This document shows, piece by piece, positions 1-7,507 of a stretch of DNA of 24,662 nucleotides. How positions within the stretch are numbered: position 1 is the stretch's first letter; each line of letters opens with the position of its first letter. The stretch is from Candidatus Aminicenantota bacterium (GTDB lineage Bacteria; Acidobacteriota; Aminicenantia; Aminicenantales; Aminicenantaceae), in contig JAFGNQ010000134.1 of the NCBI GenBank assembly GCA_016926925.1, positions 1-24,662 on the forward strand. Direction: 5' to 3'. Under the pieces are notes generated by a model, which saw only the letters and a list, made by a program, of their open reading frames with translations, was not told the DNA's origin and did not search any database. The position numbers and the translations under genes were made by a program.

Positions 1-117
1 CGGCGGGCCGCGGTATCCCTGCCGTACGGAGTCTACGTCTCGATGAACGGAAAATGTTTCCTTGCCGGCCAAGTCAGAAAGAATAAAAAAACATGTGAGT
101 TTGAGGAAGTGCCTTGA
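1..117 (+). CDS. C-terminal end of an unidentified protein (partial)
   Basis: Frame 1 is open from the window edge to a TGA at 115-117 and gives 38 residues ending in CEFEEVP. The other two forward frames close earlier. The stretch LPYGVYVSMNGKCFLAGQV has the look of the last beta strands of secreted proteins that end in a 'LPxGVY' sorting-type domain (type A C-terminal domains of T9SS-like cargo), but it is too short for a family call. No start is visible, because the gene begins before the window. It ends 147 bases before the next start, so it may or may not share a transcript with the operon that follows. Confidence 0.45.
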   Translation, partial: RRAAVSLPYGVYVSMNGKCFLAGQVRKNKKTCEFEEVP

Positions 118-215
118 AAAGCGCATCTCGAGCAGAACTTGCTGCCGCATCAAAGCCTTGGCGAAGACTCTCAGTCGGAAAGCCTTTATATATATCCAAT
201 ATTTTCCGGCCTGAC

Positions 216-231
216 TTTGCATTCATGCAAA
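216..231. repeat. perfect inverted repeat TTTGCA-TTCA-TGCAAA in the leader of the hydrolase operon
   Basis: Two 6-base arms, 216-221 and 226-231, pair perfectly around a 4-base centre, about 35 bases before the GTG start of the hydrolase. It could be a small operator for a dimeric repressor or a weak RNA hairpin. No convincing -35/-10 pair was found nearby, so its role is unknown. Confidence 0.35.
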
Positions 232-252
232 AACTGGACACAAACACGCTTT

Positions 253-260
253 AAAGGAGG
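253..260 (+). promoter_or_regulatory. Shine-Dalgarno site AAAGGAGG that fixes the GTG start at 265
   Basis: A full-strength ribosome binding site lies 4 bases before GTG 265. The upstream in-frame TTG at 139 has no such site and would put a non-signal-like stretch before the hydrophobic segment. Confidence 0.75.
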
Positions 261-264
261 CCCT

Positions 265-1641
265 GTGTCACAATTATCGAAAAAAAACAAAAGATTCAGA
301 ACTCTTTTTTCAACTCTTATTTTTCTGTCTATGACATATCCCGCAACGGCTTTTTCAGGAGATATAACCCACGAAGTCGACACTTACATGAACGCCCTGC
401 TTAAACACCGTCTTTTCAGCGGTACTATCCTCATTGCCAAAGACGGTGAGATTCTTGTGAACAAAGGCTATGGAATGGCCAATTATGAACACGGAATTGC
501 CAATACCGGAAAAACCAAGTTCCGCATCGGATCGGTCACCAAACAGTTCACTGCAGTCGCTATATTGCAGTTAGTGGCTCGGGAGGAGATATCTCTGACA
601 GCACATATCACCGATTATCTTCCTTATTACAGGGAAGATACCGGCAAAAAAATCACGGTGCATGACCTCCTGGTTCATTCGAGCGGTCTGCCCAACTACA
701 CGGATTTGCCGAATTTCTATCGGGACCACAGCCGAGACCCGTTCAAGATGAAAGATTTCATTGTTCAATTTTGCAGTGGAGATCTTGAATTCGAACCGGG
801 CTCCACCTGGAAATATTCTAATTCGGGCTATTTCATCCTGGGCGCTATAATAGACGCCGTTACAGGTCAGCCCTACGAAAAATATTTGAGAGAGCACATC
901 TTCGATCCCGCCGGAATGAAGGACTCGGGTTATGACCATTTCAACACACTCCTGCCTATTCGTGCGACCGGTTACAAAGCCGCAAAAGACGGCCTGGAAA
1001 ATTCCGACTATTTAGACATGTCCATCCCCTATTCTGCAGGCTCCCTCTATTCGACTGTCGAAGACCTCTATAGATGGGACCGGATCTTATACACAGAAAA
1101 AATATTGAGCCGGGAAATGAAAGATCTCATGTTCACACCCTATCTTACCTATTACGGCTACGGCTGGAATGTCGCCGAAAAAAACGGGCATAAAAGTATC
1201 TCACACTCAGGAGGAATCAACGGTTTCGTCTGCAACATTGCCCGTTATGTCGAAGATGACGCCTGTATCATCGTGCTCAGCAATCTCGAAGGCTCCCCTG
1301 AAGGCACTATAGCCAGTGCTCTTCATTCCATCCTATTCGGCTATGAATACCCCCCCCCAGGCAAATCCAAACCCATCTCAATGGATCCGGAAGAACTAAA
1401 AAAATTCGTCGGGACCTACGACATTCAAAAAACGATCTTTACCGTTTCTATTAAGAACGACAAAATATTCGGCAAATTCACGGAAATGACATTGCCGCTG
1501 GAACCCATGTCCAAGTTGAAATTTTTCTGCCCTTATGCCGATATCCAGGTGACATTTATTTTGGACGCTCGTGGGGATGTGACACATGTCGTTCTCCATC
1601 AAGGAAGTGCTGATATGAAAGGCATCAGGGTGAAAGAGTGA
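265..1641 (+). CDS. exported serine hydrolase of the beta-lactamase / class C penicillin-binding fold
   Basis: A 458-residue serine hydrolase of the beta-lactamase (Pfam PF00144) family. The nucleophile motif is S-V-T-K (S90, K93), the second motif Y-S-N (184-186), and the KTG counterpart is H-S-G-G (314-317). These place it with esterases, D-aminopeptidases and peptidases of the family rather than with true beta-lactamases; the substrate is not readable from sequence. The N-terminus (positive SKKNKRFR, hydrophobic core, PATA before FSGD) is a signal peptide, so the enzyme acts in the periplasm. Residues after about 375 form a C-terminal beta-rich domain of the DUF3471 kind. GTG 265 is chosen for its strong ribosome binding site. 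Its stop overlaps the next gene by one base, and two symporters follow, suggesting that it frees amino acids or small amides for uptake. A run of nine C at 1350-1358 encodes prolines and could be slippage-prone. Confidence 0.88.
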   Translation: MSQLSKKNKRFRTLFSTLIFLSMTYPATAFSGDITHEVDTYMNALLKHRLFSGTILIAKDGEILVNKGYGMANYEHGIANTGKTKFRIGSVTKQFTAVAILQLVAREEISLTAHITDYLPYYREDTGKKITVHDLLVHSSGLPNYTDLPNFYRDHSRDPFKMKDFIVQFCSGDLEFEPGSTWKYSNSGYFILGAIIDAVTGQPYEKYLREHIFDPAGMKDSGYDHFNTLLPIRATGYKAAKDGLENSDYLDMSIPYSAGSLYSTVEDLYRWDRILYTEKILSREMKDLMFTPYLTYYGYGWNVAEKNGHKSISHSGGINGFVCNIARYVEDDACIIVLSNLEGSPEGTIASALHSILFGYEYPPPGKSKPISMDPEELKKFVGTYDIQKTIFTVSIKNDKIFGKFTEMTLPLEPMSKLKFFCPYADIQVTFILDARGDVTHVVLHQGSADMKGIRVKE

Positions 1642-1907
1642 TGAAGTTTGAACCCGATCCCAGGATGAAAGTCGCACGACGAGCCCTTTTGCTATCTTGG
1701 CTCTTTTACGCCGTATTCGTCCTCGCTGTTATTGTCTTGGGATCTTCGCTTGGAATCGAACCTCAAATCTTGGGTTTACCGGCGTGGGCGGCTGTAAGTG
1801 TGGTTTTTGTACCTATTGTTTTTGTCATCTTTCTGGTGTTCCTCATCGGAAAAATTATTCCCGATATCCCTCTTACGGATGAGAGTATCGAGCGAGATAA
1901 GAAATGA
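1641..1907 (+). CDS. small two-TM membrane protein, DUF997/YhdT-like symporter partner
   Basis: An 88-residue protein with two hydrophobic segments (about residues 14-36 and 46-70) separated by the loop LGLPAWAA, ending in a short charged tail. Arrangement and sequence style match DUF997 (YhdT family), whose members are typically encoded just before PanF-type sodium:solute symporters, as here. Its job is unproven; an accessory subunit for the symporter is the usual inference. ATG 1641 overlaps the hydrolase stop by one base, with AGGGTG 8 bases upstream; GTG 1638 is one codon longer and also possible. The stop overlaps the symporter start as ATGA, so the two are probably translationally coupled. 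Confidence 0.72.
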   Translation: MKFEPDPRMKVARRALLLSWLFYAVFVLAVIVLGSSLGIEPQILGLPAWAAVSVVFVPIVFVIFLVFLIGKIIPDIPLTDESIERDKK

Positions 1908-3379
1908 ACGGCGCTGTCCTCTCTTTTCTCGTGTACACGGGGATATTAACGGGGATCGGGATCTGGTCCTACAAAATCGTCGAAAAAGTGCCGATTGCCA
2001 AGTATGAACAGGAGTTTTACGCAGCCGGCAGAGGTTTGGGGGGTATTGTCGTCGCCTTTATTATAGCCGGAGGACTGGCGAGTGCCGGCACTTTTATTGC
2101 GGGACCCGGCATGGCTTATGCCTACGGATTCACCTGGATATTCAACGGGATCTTCTATACGTTCATGAATCTGATGCTCCTGGCACCCATAGGCATTGTT
2201 GTTGGGATCGTAGCCCGTAGAGTCAATGCCCTAACGTATTTGGATGTGTTCAAATCCCGATACGAGAGCAGAGCCATTGTTGTCACCTTGGCCATTTTGG
2301 TGACGATCTTCTTGCTTCCCTACATGGGAACTCAATTTGTAGGAGCAGCCCGGGTCATCACTCAAATGACGGGAATGAACTACATCCTCTCTCTGTCATT
2401 AGGATCACTGGTCGTGCTGGTATACTGCGTCTTGGGAGGCATGCGAGGGACTTCCCTGGCCGTCCTACTTCAAGGACTTGCTATGACAGCGGGATGCGTT
2501 CTGCTCTTCATCGGCACGATTCACAGCGCCGGAGGACTCCAGAATGCTACCGAATCGCTCGCATTTCAGGATATAAACCTGCTGACACCTACGGGAGGAC
2601 GATTTACCTACGCCTTTACTTTTTCCATGGCATGCATGCTTGGATTTTTCATCATAGGGGTGCCCCACGCCATGTTGGGGGCCCTGACATTCAAAAACAC
2701 AAAGGCTCTTAAAAGAGGAATATGGATGGGGTCCGTTATTCTCGTCATGTGGGCAATCATGCTGCCCATGTCCGGGACTATAGGAAGAGCAATCAACCCC
2801 AACCTGGCTGTACCGGATGAGATCAATCCCTGGTTGGCGATGAATGCCCTCCCCCCAGCGCTCGGTGGAATCGTTTTGGCAGGAATTGTTGCCGGAATAC
2901 AGACGACTGTGGCCGCAATGGCCATTATCATAACTTCCAGCATAGCCAGGAACGTGATCCGAGAGTATAAACCCAATATTTCGGACGCGGCATCCAAAAA
3001 GATATCAAGGATGACAATGAGCCTTTGTCTCCTCATCGCCATCGCATTGGCCCTCTTTCAACCTAAACTCATTCAATGGATCATCCTCTTTTCCGTTGGG
3101 GGCATGGAAGCCATAACCTTCGGCCCGATTCTCCTGGGTCTTTTTTGGAAGAGAGGGAACAAAGCAGGAGCCATGGCTGCAATTTCCTGGGGAACGGTCA
3201 TCTATGCCCTCGGAAATACTGTGCTGCCGCAAATCAATATCGGCGGGATGCACTCTTCGTTTGTGCCCGTCGTCACATCCGTCATTGTCTATATTCTGGT
3301 GAGTTTGGGCACACCTCCTCCCTCGAAACACGTGATGGGCGTTTTCTGGGGCAGGGCAAAAAAAGCCGAAACAAGATAA
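1904..3379 (+). CDS. sodium:solute symporter, PanF-like (SSS family)
   Basis: A 491-residue multi-pass inner-membrane protein of the sodium:solute symporter family with about 13 predicted membrane segments. Stretches such as FIAGPGMAYAYGFTW, ARRVNALTYLDVFKSRY, TQFVGAARVI and VYCVLGGMRG correspond well to the same positions in the sodium/pantothenate symporter PanF, as does the DUF997-like protein just upstream. The substrate cannot be fixed from sequence: pantothenate, another carboxylate or an amino acid are all possible. It starts inside the ATGA overlap with the DUF997-like gene and is followed after four bases by a dicarboxylate/amino-acid symporter, so all are likely on one mRNA. No frameshift or truncation is seen. 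Confidence 0.85.
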   Translation: MNGAVLSFLVYTGILTGIGIWSYKIVEKVPIAKYEQEFYAAGRGLGGIVVAFIIAGGLASAGTFIAGPGMAYAYGFTWIFNGIFYTFMNLMLLAPIGIVVGIVARRVNALTYLDVFKSRYESRAIVVTLAILVTIFLLPYMGTQFVGAARVITQMTGMNYILSLSLGSLVVLVYCVLGGMRGTSLAVLLQGLAMTAGCVLLFIGTIHSAGGLQNATESLAFQDINLLTPTGGRFTYAFTFSMACMLGFFIIGVPHAMLGALTFKNTKALKRGIWMGSVILVMWAIMLPMSGTIGRAINPNLAVPDEINPWLAMNALPPALGGIVLAGIVAGIQTTVAAMAIIITSSIARNVIREYKPNISDAASKKISRMTMSLCLLIAIALALFQPKLIQWIILFSVGGMEAITFGPILLGLFWKRGNKAGAMAAISWGTVIYALGNTVLPQINIGGMHSSFVPVVTSVIVYILVSLGTPPPSKHVMGVFWGRAKKAETR

Positions 3380-3383
3380 GCTA

Positions 3384-4607
3384 ATGAGGAAAATCAGGCT
3401 AACTTTAACCCACTACATCTTTATCGGATTTTTCCTGGGGATCGGCGCAGGATGGCTGATCGGAGAAAGCATTCTGCCTTTGGCTGATCCGTTGGCAGAC
3501 ATCTTTTTGCGCCTTCTCCGAATGGCCATCATGCCGCTCATTATCACCTCTATTATTTCCGGAGTCGTGAGTGTTGGCAGTGAAGGCCATTTAGGGCGTC
3601 TCGGTTTAAAGACTTTCGGCTACTACATAACCAGCAGCCTGATGGCGATCTTCACAGGCCTGGTCCTAGTCAACCTTCTCAAGCCCGGAGTCGGCGCTGA
3701 GATAGGCCTGGAAAAAGTTCCGGAGACGATTGGAGCGACAGAACGGGGGCTCGGGGAACTGCTCATCAACCTGATACCTGAAAACCCTTTTGCCTCCATG
3801 GCCGAGGGCGACGTTCTTCCCGTGATCTTTTTTTCCATTCTTTTCGGCTATTTCATCACCAATCTCTCTTTTAAGCCTCGTGCTCAACTCAGCAGCTTCT
3901 TCCAAGCCGCATTCGAAACCATGATGAAATTGACTCTGTTCGTTGTCTGGAGCGCTCCTTTAGGAGTTTTCGGGATTATAGCCAGGATTGTTGCCAAAAC
4001 GGGGTTTGATGCGTTTAAATCACTTGGCTTTTATTTTTTGACCGTACTTATCGGTCTGGCTATCCACGCTTTCATCAATCTTCCCTTGCTCCTCTGGCTT
4101 GTAGCTCGGGTGAATCCATTCAAACATTACAAAGGCATGCCGTCGGCTCTCATAACCGGCTTTTCAACATGTTCGACCATTGTGACGCTCCCTTTAACCA
4201 TGAAGGCTGTCACAGGCAACTCCAAAGTTTCCGAGAAGATTTCCAACTTCGTCCTGCCGATCGGAGCCACAGTAAACATGGATGGCACCGCACTCTACGA
4301 ATGTGTGGCGACCATTTTCATTGCTCAAGTCTATGGATTTGAGCTCTCTTTGAGCGCTCAACTCATCGTCATCCTTTCGGCTCTTCTGGCATCCATTGGT
4401 GCGGCAAGCGTACCCATGAGCGGAATGGTCATGATGTCCGTAATCCTGAAGGCCGTAGGGCTTCCTCTGGAAGGAGTGGCGATAATTCTCGCTGTGGACC
4501 GTATATTAGATATGTTCCGCACCACACTGAACATTCTGAGCGATAGCTGCGGGGCCGTCATCGTAGCCCGCCTGGAAGGCGAGACATTAGAGGGAATCGG
4601 AGAATAA
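3384..4607 (+). CDS. dicarboxylate/amino acid:cation symporter (DAACS; glutamate/aspartate type)
   Basis: A 407-residue inner-membrane transporter of the DAACS (GltP/GltPh/DctA) fold. The NMDGT motif of TM7 is at 298-302. TM8 reads D372-R-I-L-D376-M-F-R379-T380-T-L-N383-I-L-S-D387, keeping the equivalents of GltPh D390, D394, R397, T398, N401 and D405. The R397 equivalent is the residue that in characterised homologues binds the side-chain carboxylate, so an acidic amino acid or dicarboxylate is the likely substrate, driven by Na+ or H+. The hairpin-1 serine-rich tip is changed to STCSTIVTLP, a departure from the usual SSS. It is the last gene of the operon, four bases after the PanF-like symporter. 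It ends 17 bases from the convergent receptor gene, leaving no room for an obvious terminator. Confidence 0.88.
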   Translation: MRKIRLTLTHYIFIGFFLGIGAGWLIGESILPLADPLADIFLRLLRMAIMPLIITSIISGVVSVGSEGHLGRLGLKTFGYYITSSLMAIFTGLVLVNLLKPGVGAEIGLEKVPETIGATERGLGELLINLIPENPFASMAEGDVLPVIFFSILFGYFITNLSFKPRAQLSSFFQAAFETMMKLTLFVVWSAPLGVFGIIARIVAKTGFDAFKSLGFYFLTVLIGLAIHAFINLPLLLWLVARVNPFKHYKGMPSALITGFSTCSTIVTLPLTMKAVTGNSKVSEKISNFVLPIGATVNMDGTALYECVATIFIAQVYGFELSLSAQLIVILSALLASIGAASVPMSGMVMMSVILKAVGLPLEGVAIILAVDRILDMFRTTLNILSDSCGAVIVARLEGETLEGIGE

Positions 4608-4624
4608 ATTTTGTCTATCTTTGT

Positions 4625-6799
4625 TTAGAACAGAGCTTTGATGGATATCCCCATATTGCGCAAGGCTGCCGAAAAACCGAAACGTTCCTGATAACGTTCG
4701 TTCAAAATGTTCCGGGCGAAGATCCCCACTTCGACAAATCCGGCCAGAGGGTACTGGGCCTCGATATCGATCCTGACATAGGAGCTCTGATCCCTTACTT
4801 TCAGATCCGCATTCCATAACCTGTTGTTGTTGTAAATCACACTCTGGCCTGATACGGCCTGAAGATAAAGTGCCACACTGGCATTGTTCGGCGTCCGGTA
4901 TTTCAATCCGAGATTGAGCTTGTGTCCGGGCAGACCGGGAATCTTGTTAAAATCCTGATCGGCAAGGTCGACAAACAATGCGACGAACGGATCCCCCTCT
5001 GTACGGCTTTTCTGGAAAGTGTAATTGCAGAACACGGACCAGCCGTTTTGAAAAGAGTGGGCGATTTCGAACTCGATGCCGAAAATTCTCGCTTTTTCGA
5101 TATTGTAAGACACAAAATTGATCAAGTCGAATTGGATATAGTTTTTGATGTTGTAAAAGTACGGCGCGATTTCAACCTTTGTCCCGGCTGGAAAGACGGC
5201 CCGCCATCCCCCTTGAAGCATGAGCCCGTCTTCTTCTTGAAAAGGAAGCATGCTCGTATCAACCCCGGCATCATCAGGGTCGTAGTGCCAGTAGTGCTCG
5301 GGCGGCGTCGGCATTCTAAGAGCACGTGCTACGCTCATATACAACAGGCTGTCCGCTTCGTAGTTATAGACCAGTTTTAGAGAAGGCGTCCAACCGTCCA
5401 TGTCGATGTCGGGAATGAGTTCGTACTGGCCTGCCGGACCCGATATCCCCGTATATGACATGTAACGGAGACCGGGAACAAGGCTCAACTTATCTTCTAA
5501 AAATCGCATCTCATCCATAAGGAATAAATCCGCACACTTGGCGGCAACATAATACCCATTGCGAAAAGGAGCTCGGAAATCATCAGCAAAATTGGAATCT
5601 CCGTCATCCTTGAGATGGCTGTAGTCAATGCCGAGAGTGATGGTCTGACCGGACAGGAAATGCTTGTAAACAGCCGAGACCCCTTGCGACCGGTCATCCT
5701 TGAAGGATTTATGGAAAATTCTATCCAAAGCCGTGCGGCTGTTGAAAGCTTCACGGTCGCCGTGATTCTGCCAGTAACGGACATTGAATAGCCCGTATCC
5801 CCCAAGGGCTTGCTCATAACCGAAGTCAAACATCCATTTTTTCTTCTCCCAATAGCTGCCGGTATCCGGATATGCCCCCATACCGCCGTACATGTATTCA
5901 CCATCAGAAGCAGGATAATCCGGATCGAGGGGATTATTGAAGTTCGGATCATCTGGGTCATTGGAAACCCTATTGGCGACGACGAAGCCTTTTTTGATTC
6001 GGCTGTAAGAAATATCGGCAGTCACACGACCATGAAAAGAAAAATCATAGCCTAAATGAAACTCCACGTTTCCGAAACTGAGATTTCCATTTTTTAAGTA
6101 TCCATCGCTTCTGGCAATACCAGCAGACAAGGAATATTCGATTGCCCCCGGCTTGTACGCGTGGAAAAGGTTGAATGCGGAGCTACCGTAACTGGCGGTA
6201 GAAGCCTGAAGCTCCGTTAGAGTGGATTCCGTAGGCAGGCGGCGTGGAATGAGGTTGATAACTCCACCCAAAACACTTCCATATCTTGGATCGGCGACTC
6301 CCTTGACAACCTCGACGCGATCGATGTTTGCCAGTGGGATCATTGTCCAATCGATGAAATATCCTCCGGCAACACCGGAAGTGTTCAACAGGCGGCCGTT
6401 CTTTGTAACTTTGATGCGTCTGGATCCAAGTCCCCTGATTTTTATCGAATCATCATCCGTAGCCGTACCAATTTCTTGAATTCTCTGGATGTCCACACCC
6501 GGCTGTCTTTCCAGGGCGCTATCTAAAGTTGTTCCCATACTCAAGGGAAAAAGCTCGGGCTTGACCACCGTCATATTGGGGATTTCAATATCACGAATGT
6601 ACTCGACGACCTCGATCTCGACAGCATCCAATTGGAACAACTTGGTTTTCTCTTTTTCAGTACTGCTCTTATCTTCCGTCGTTTTTTCCTTCTGTTTTTC
6701 TTGATTCGTTTTCGCTTCATAGTGCATGCCTCGAGAGAGAGCCATTCCCGTAAAACTAAACAAAATAAAAAATAAAAACATACATTTTCTAATAGTCAT
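4625..6799 (-). CDS. TonB-dependent outer-membrane receptor, probable NikR-controlled nickel or nickel-chelate importer
   Basis: A 724-residue TonB-dependent receptor. It has a signal peptide (MTIRKC then a hydrophobic run to about residue 22), a Lys/Glu-rich linker (about 28-55), a TonB-box-like segment (DAVEIEVVEY), a plug domain (about 80-190, with SIKIRGLGSRRIKV and NIDRVEVVKGVADPRYGS) and a 22-strand barrel ending in Phe (SIKALF), as outer-membrane barrels do. It imports a ligand across the outer membrane using TonB energy. The ligand is not encoded in any visible motif; nickel or a nickel chelate is inferred because nikR lies 41 bases upstream on the same strand behind a NikR-type operator. 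Comparable NikR control of receptors is known in Helicobacter. ATG 6799 has GAGGCGGGAAG just upstream. An iron-siderophore or other metallophore ligand remains possible. Confidence 0.9.
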   Translation of the reverse strand: MTIRKCMFLFFILFSFTGMALSRGMHYEAKTNQEKQKEKTTEDKSSTEKEKTKLFQLDAVEIEVVEYIRDIEIPNMTVVKPELFPLSMGTTLDSALERQPGVDIQRIQEIGTATDDDSIKIRGLGSRRIKVTKNGRLLNTSGVAGGYFIDWTMIPLANIDRVEVVKGVADPRYGSVLGGVINLIPRRLPTESTLTELQASTASYGSSAFNLFHAYKPGAIEYSLSAGIARSDGYLKNGNLSFGNVEFHLGYDFSFHGRVTADISYSRIKKGFVVANRVSNDPDDPNFNNPLDPDYPASDGEYMYGGMGAYPDTGSYWEKKKWMFDFGYEQALGGYGLFNVRYWQNHGDREAFNSRTALDRIFHKSFKDDRSQGVSAVYKHFLSGQTITLGIDYSHLKDDGDSNFADDFRAPFRNGYYVAAKCADLFLMDEMRFLEDKLSLVPGLRYMSYTGISGPAGQYELIPDIDMDGWTPSLKLVYNYEADSLLYMSVARALRMPTPPEHYWHYDPDDAGVDTSMLPFQEEDGLMLQGGWRAVFPAGTKVEIAPYFYNIKNYIQFDLINFVSYNIEKARIFGIEFEIAHSFQNGWSVFCNYTFQKSRTEGDPFVALFVDLADQDFNKIPGLPGHKLNLGLKYRTPNNASVALYLQAVSGQSVIYNNNRLWNADLKVRDQSSYVRIDIEAQYPLAGFVEVGIFARNILNERYQERFGFSAALRNMGISIKALF

Positions 6800-6840
6800 T
6801 TTCTTCCCGCCTCAATGATTTCACCGCAATCCAGCAGTGT

Positions 6841-7260
6841 TTAAACCAACTCTTTACCCGTAGTGGTCATGGTCAACTTGCCATGCTTCACACCTCTCGT
6901 TCCGATCAGCTCGTCTGAAAGTTTCCTGATTATCCGGCTGCTTCCCTTGACAACAAGGACCTCTAAACAATTGTGGGCATCGAGATGGACATGCAGCGTG
7001 GAAATAACCTGATGACAACATTGGTGCTGCATTTCTGTGAGGTTTTTTTCTAATTCCGGCGTGTGATGATCATAGACGAGAGTTATGGTTCCCACGGTTT
7101 CGCCCTTCCCGATTTCCCATTCTTGTTCCACCAAGCTTTTGCGTATCATGTCCCTGATCGCTTCGGAACGGTTTCTGTAACTTTTACGCGCTAACGATTT
7201 GTCAAACTTATCCATGAGCTGATGATCGATCGAAACGCCGAATCTTACCAACTTAGACAT
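6841..7260 (-). CDS. nikR: nickel-responsive transcriptional regulator NikR
   Basis: A 139-residue NikR. Residues 1-45 are a ribbon-helix-helix DNA-binding domain ([15 protein letters not shown], then [15 protein letters not shown], close to the NRSEAIRD signature). The C-terminal ACT-like domain holds all four high-affinity nickel ligands at the family spacing: H79, H90, H92 and C98 (E. coli H76, H87, H89, C95). An additional CCH (81-83) lies next to H79. It binds DNA as a tetramer when loaded with nickel and represses nickel uptake genes. ATG 7260 is chosen because GGAG sits 5 bases upstream; the GTG six bases earlier overlaps that site. The gene leads a two-gene unit with the TonB-dependent receptor, and its own promoter contains a NikR-like operator, indicating autoregulation. 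Confidence 0.95.
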   Translation of the reverse strand: MSKLVRFGVSIDHQLMDKFDKSLARKSYRNRSEAIRDMIRKSLVEQEWEIGKGETVGTITLVYDHHTPELEKNLTEMQHQCCHQVISTLHVHLDAHNCLEVLVVKGSSRIIRKLSDELIGTRGVKHGKLTMTTTGKELV

Positions 7261-7269
7261 GGTCACTCC

Positions 7270-7296
7270 GTGTTACTTTTTATAAAATCGTATCAC
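7270..7296. promoter_or_regulatory. NikR operator (GTGTTAC-N13-GTATCAC) controlling nikR and the receptor
   Basis: Half-sites GTGTTAC (7270-7276) and GTATCAC (7290-7296) are separated by 13 bases; the second differs from the perfect mirror GTAACAC at one base. From memory, GTGTTAC-N13/14-GTAACAC is the NikR site form described for deltaproteobacteria and Geobacter, unlike the enterobacterial GTATGA-N16-TCATAC. It overlaps the predicted -10 box and start region of the nikR promoter and ends next to the ribosome binding site, an ideal repressor position. Confidence 0.75.
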
Positions 7297-7315
7297 ATCA
7301 AGCGGTTTGTTTCAA
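7287..7315 (-). promoter_or_regulatory. sigma70-type promoter of nikR-receptor operon
   Basis: On the minus strand, TTGAAA (7315-7310) and TACGAT (7292-7287) are 17 bases apart. The expected transcription start near 7280 leaves a leader of only about 20 bases before ATG 7260. The -10 box lies inside the NikR-like operator. Confidence 0.6.
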
Positions 7316-7507
7316 GGAATTTCGAAGCATTGCCTTCATTTTCTTCATCCTTAACAAAGGTTTTTATACAGAGAAGAAGAACAGACACACATCCGTGCTT
7401 GTCTTATAGGAACCTGGGTGTAGGGTGATTCCGAACATCAGTCCGTTTGAATCGCATTCGCATACTTGAGCTGACAGCGAAGAAAACGAAAAGCAACGAG
7501 CTCTTAT

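Noticed and set aside
139..264. Longer N-terminus for the serine hydrolase from TTG 139
   Set aside because: It would add 42 residues ahead of a clear signal peptide. GTG 265 has a full AAAGGAGG site and gives a normal exported protein.
4601..4640. Bidirectional terminator between the convergent DAACS and receptor genes
   Set aside because: The 17-base gap is T-rich but contains no stem-forming inverted repeat.
7302..7352. Tiny minus-strand frame MKKMKAMLRNSLKQTA just upstream of nikR as a leader peptide
   Set aside because: It spans the predicted -35 box of nikR, so it would not be on the nikR transcript, and its ribosome binding site is weak.
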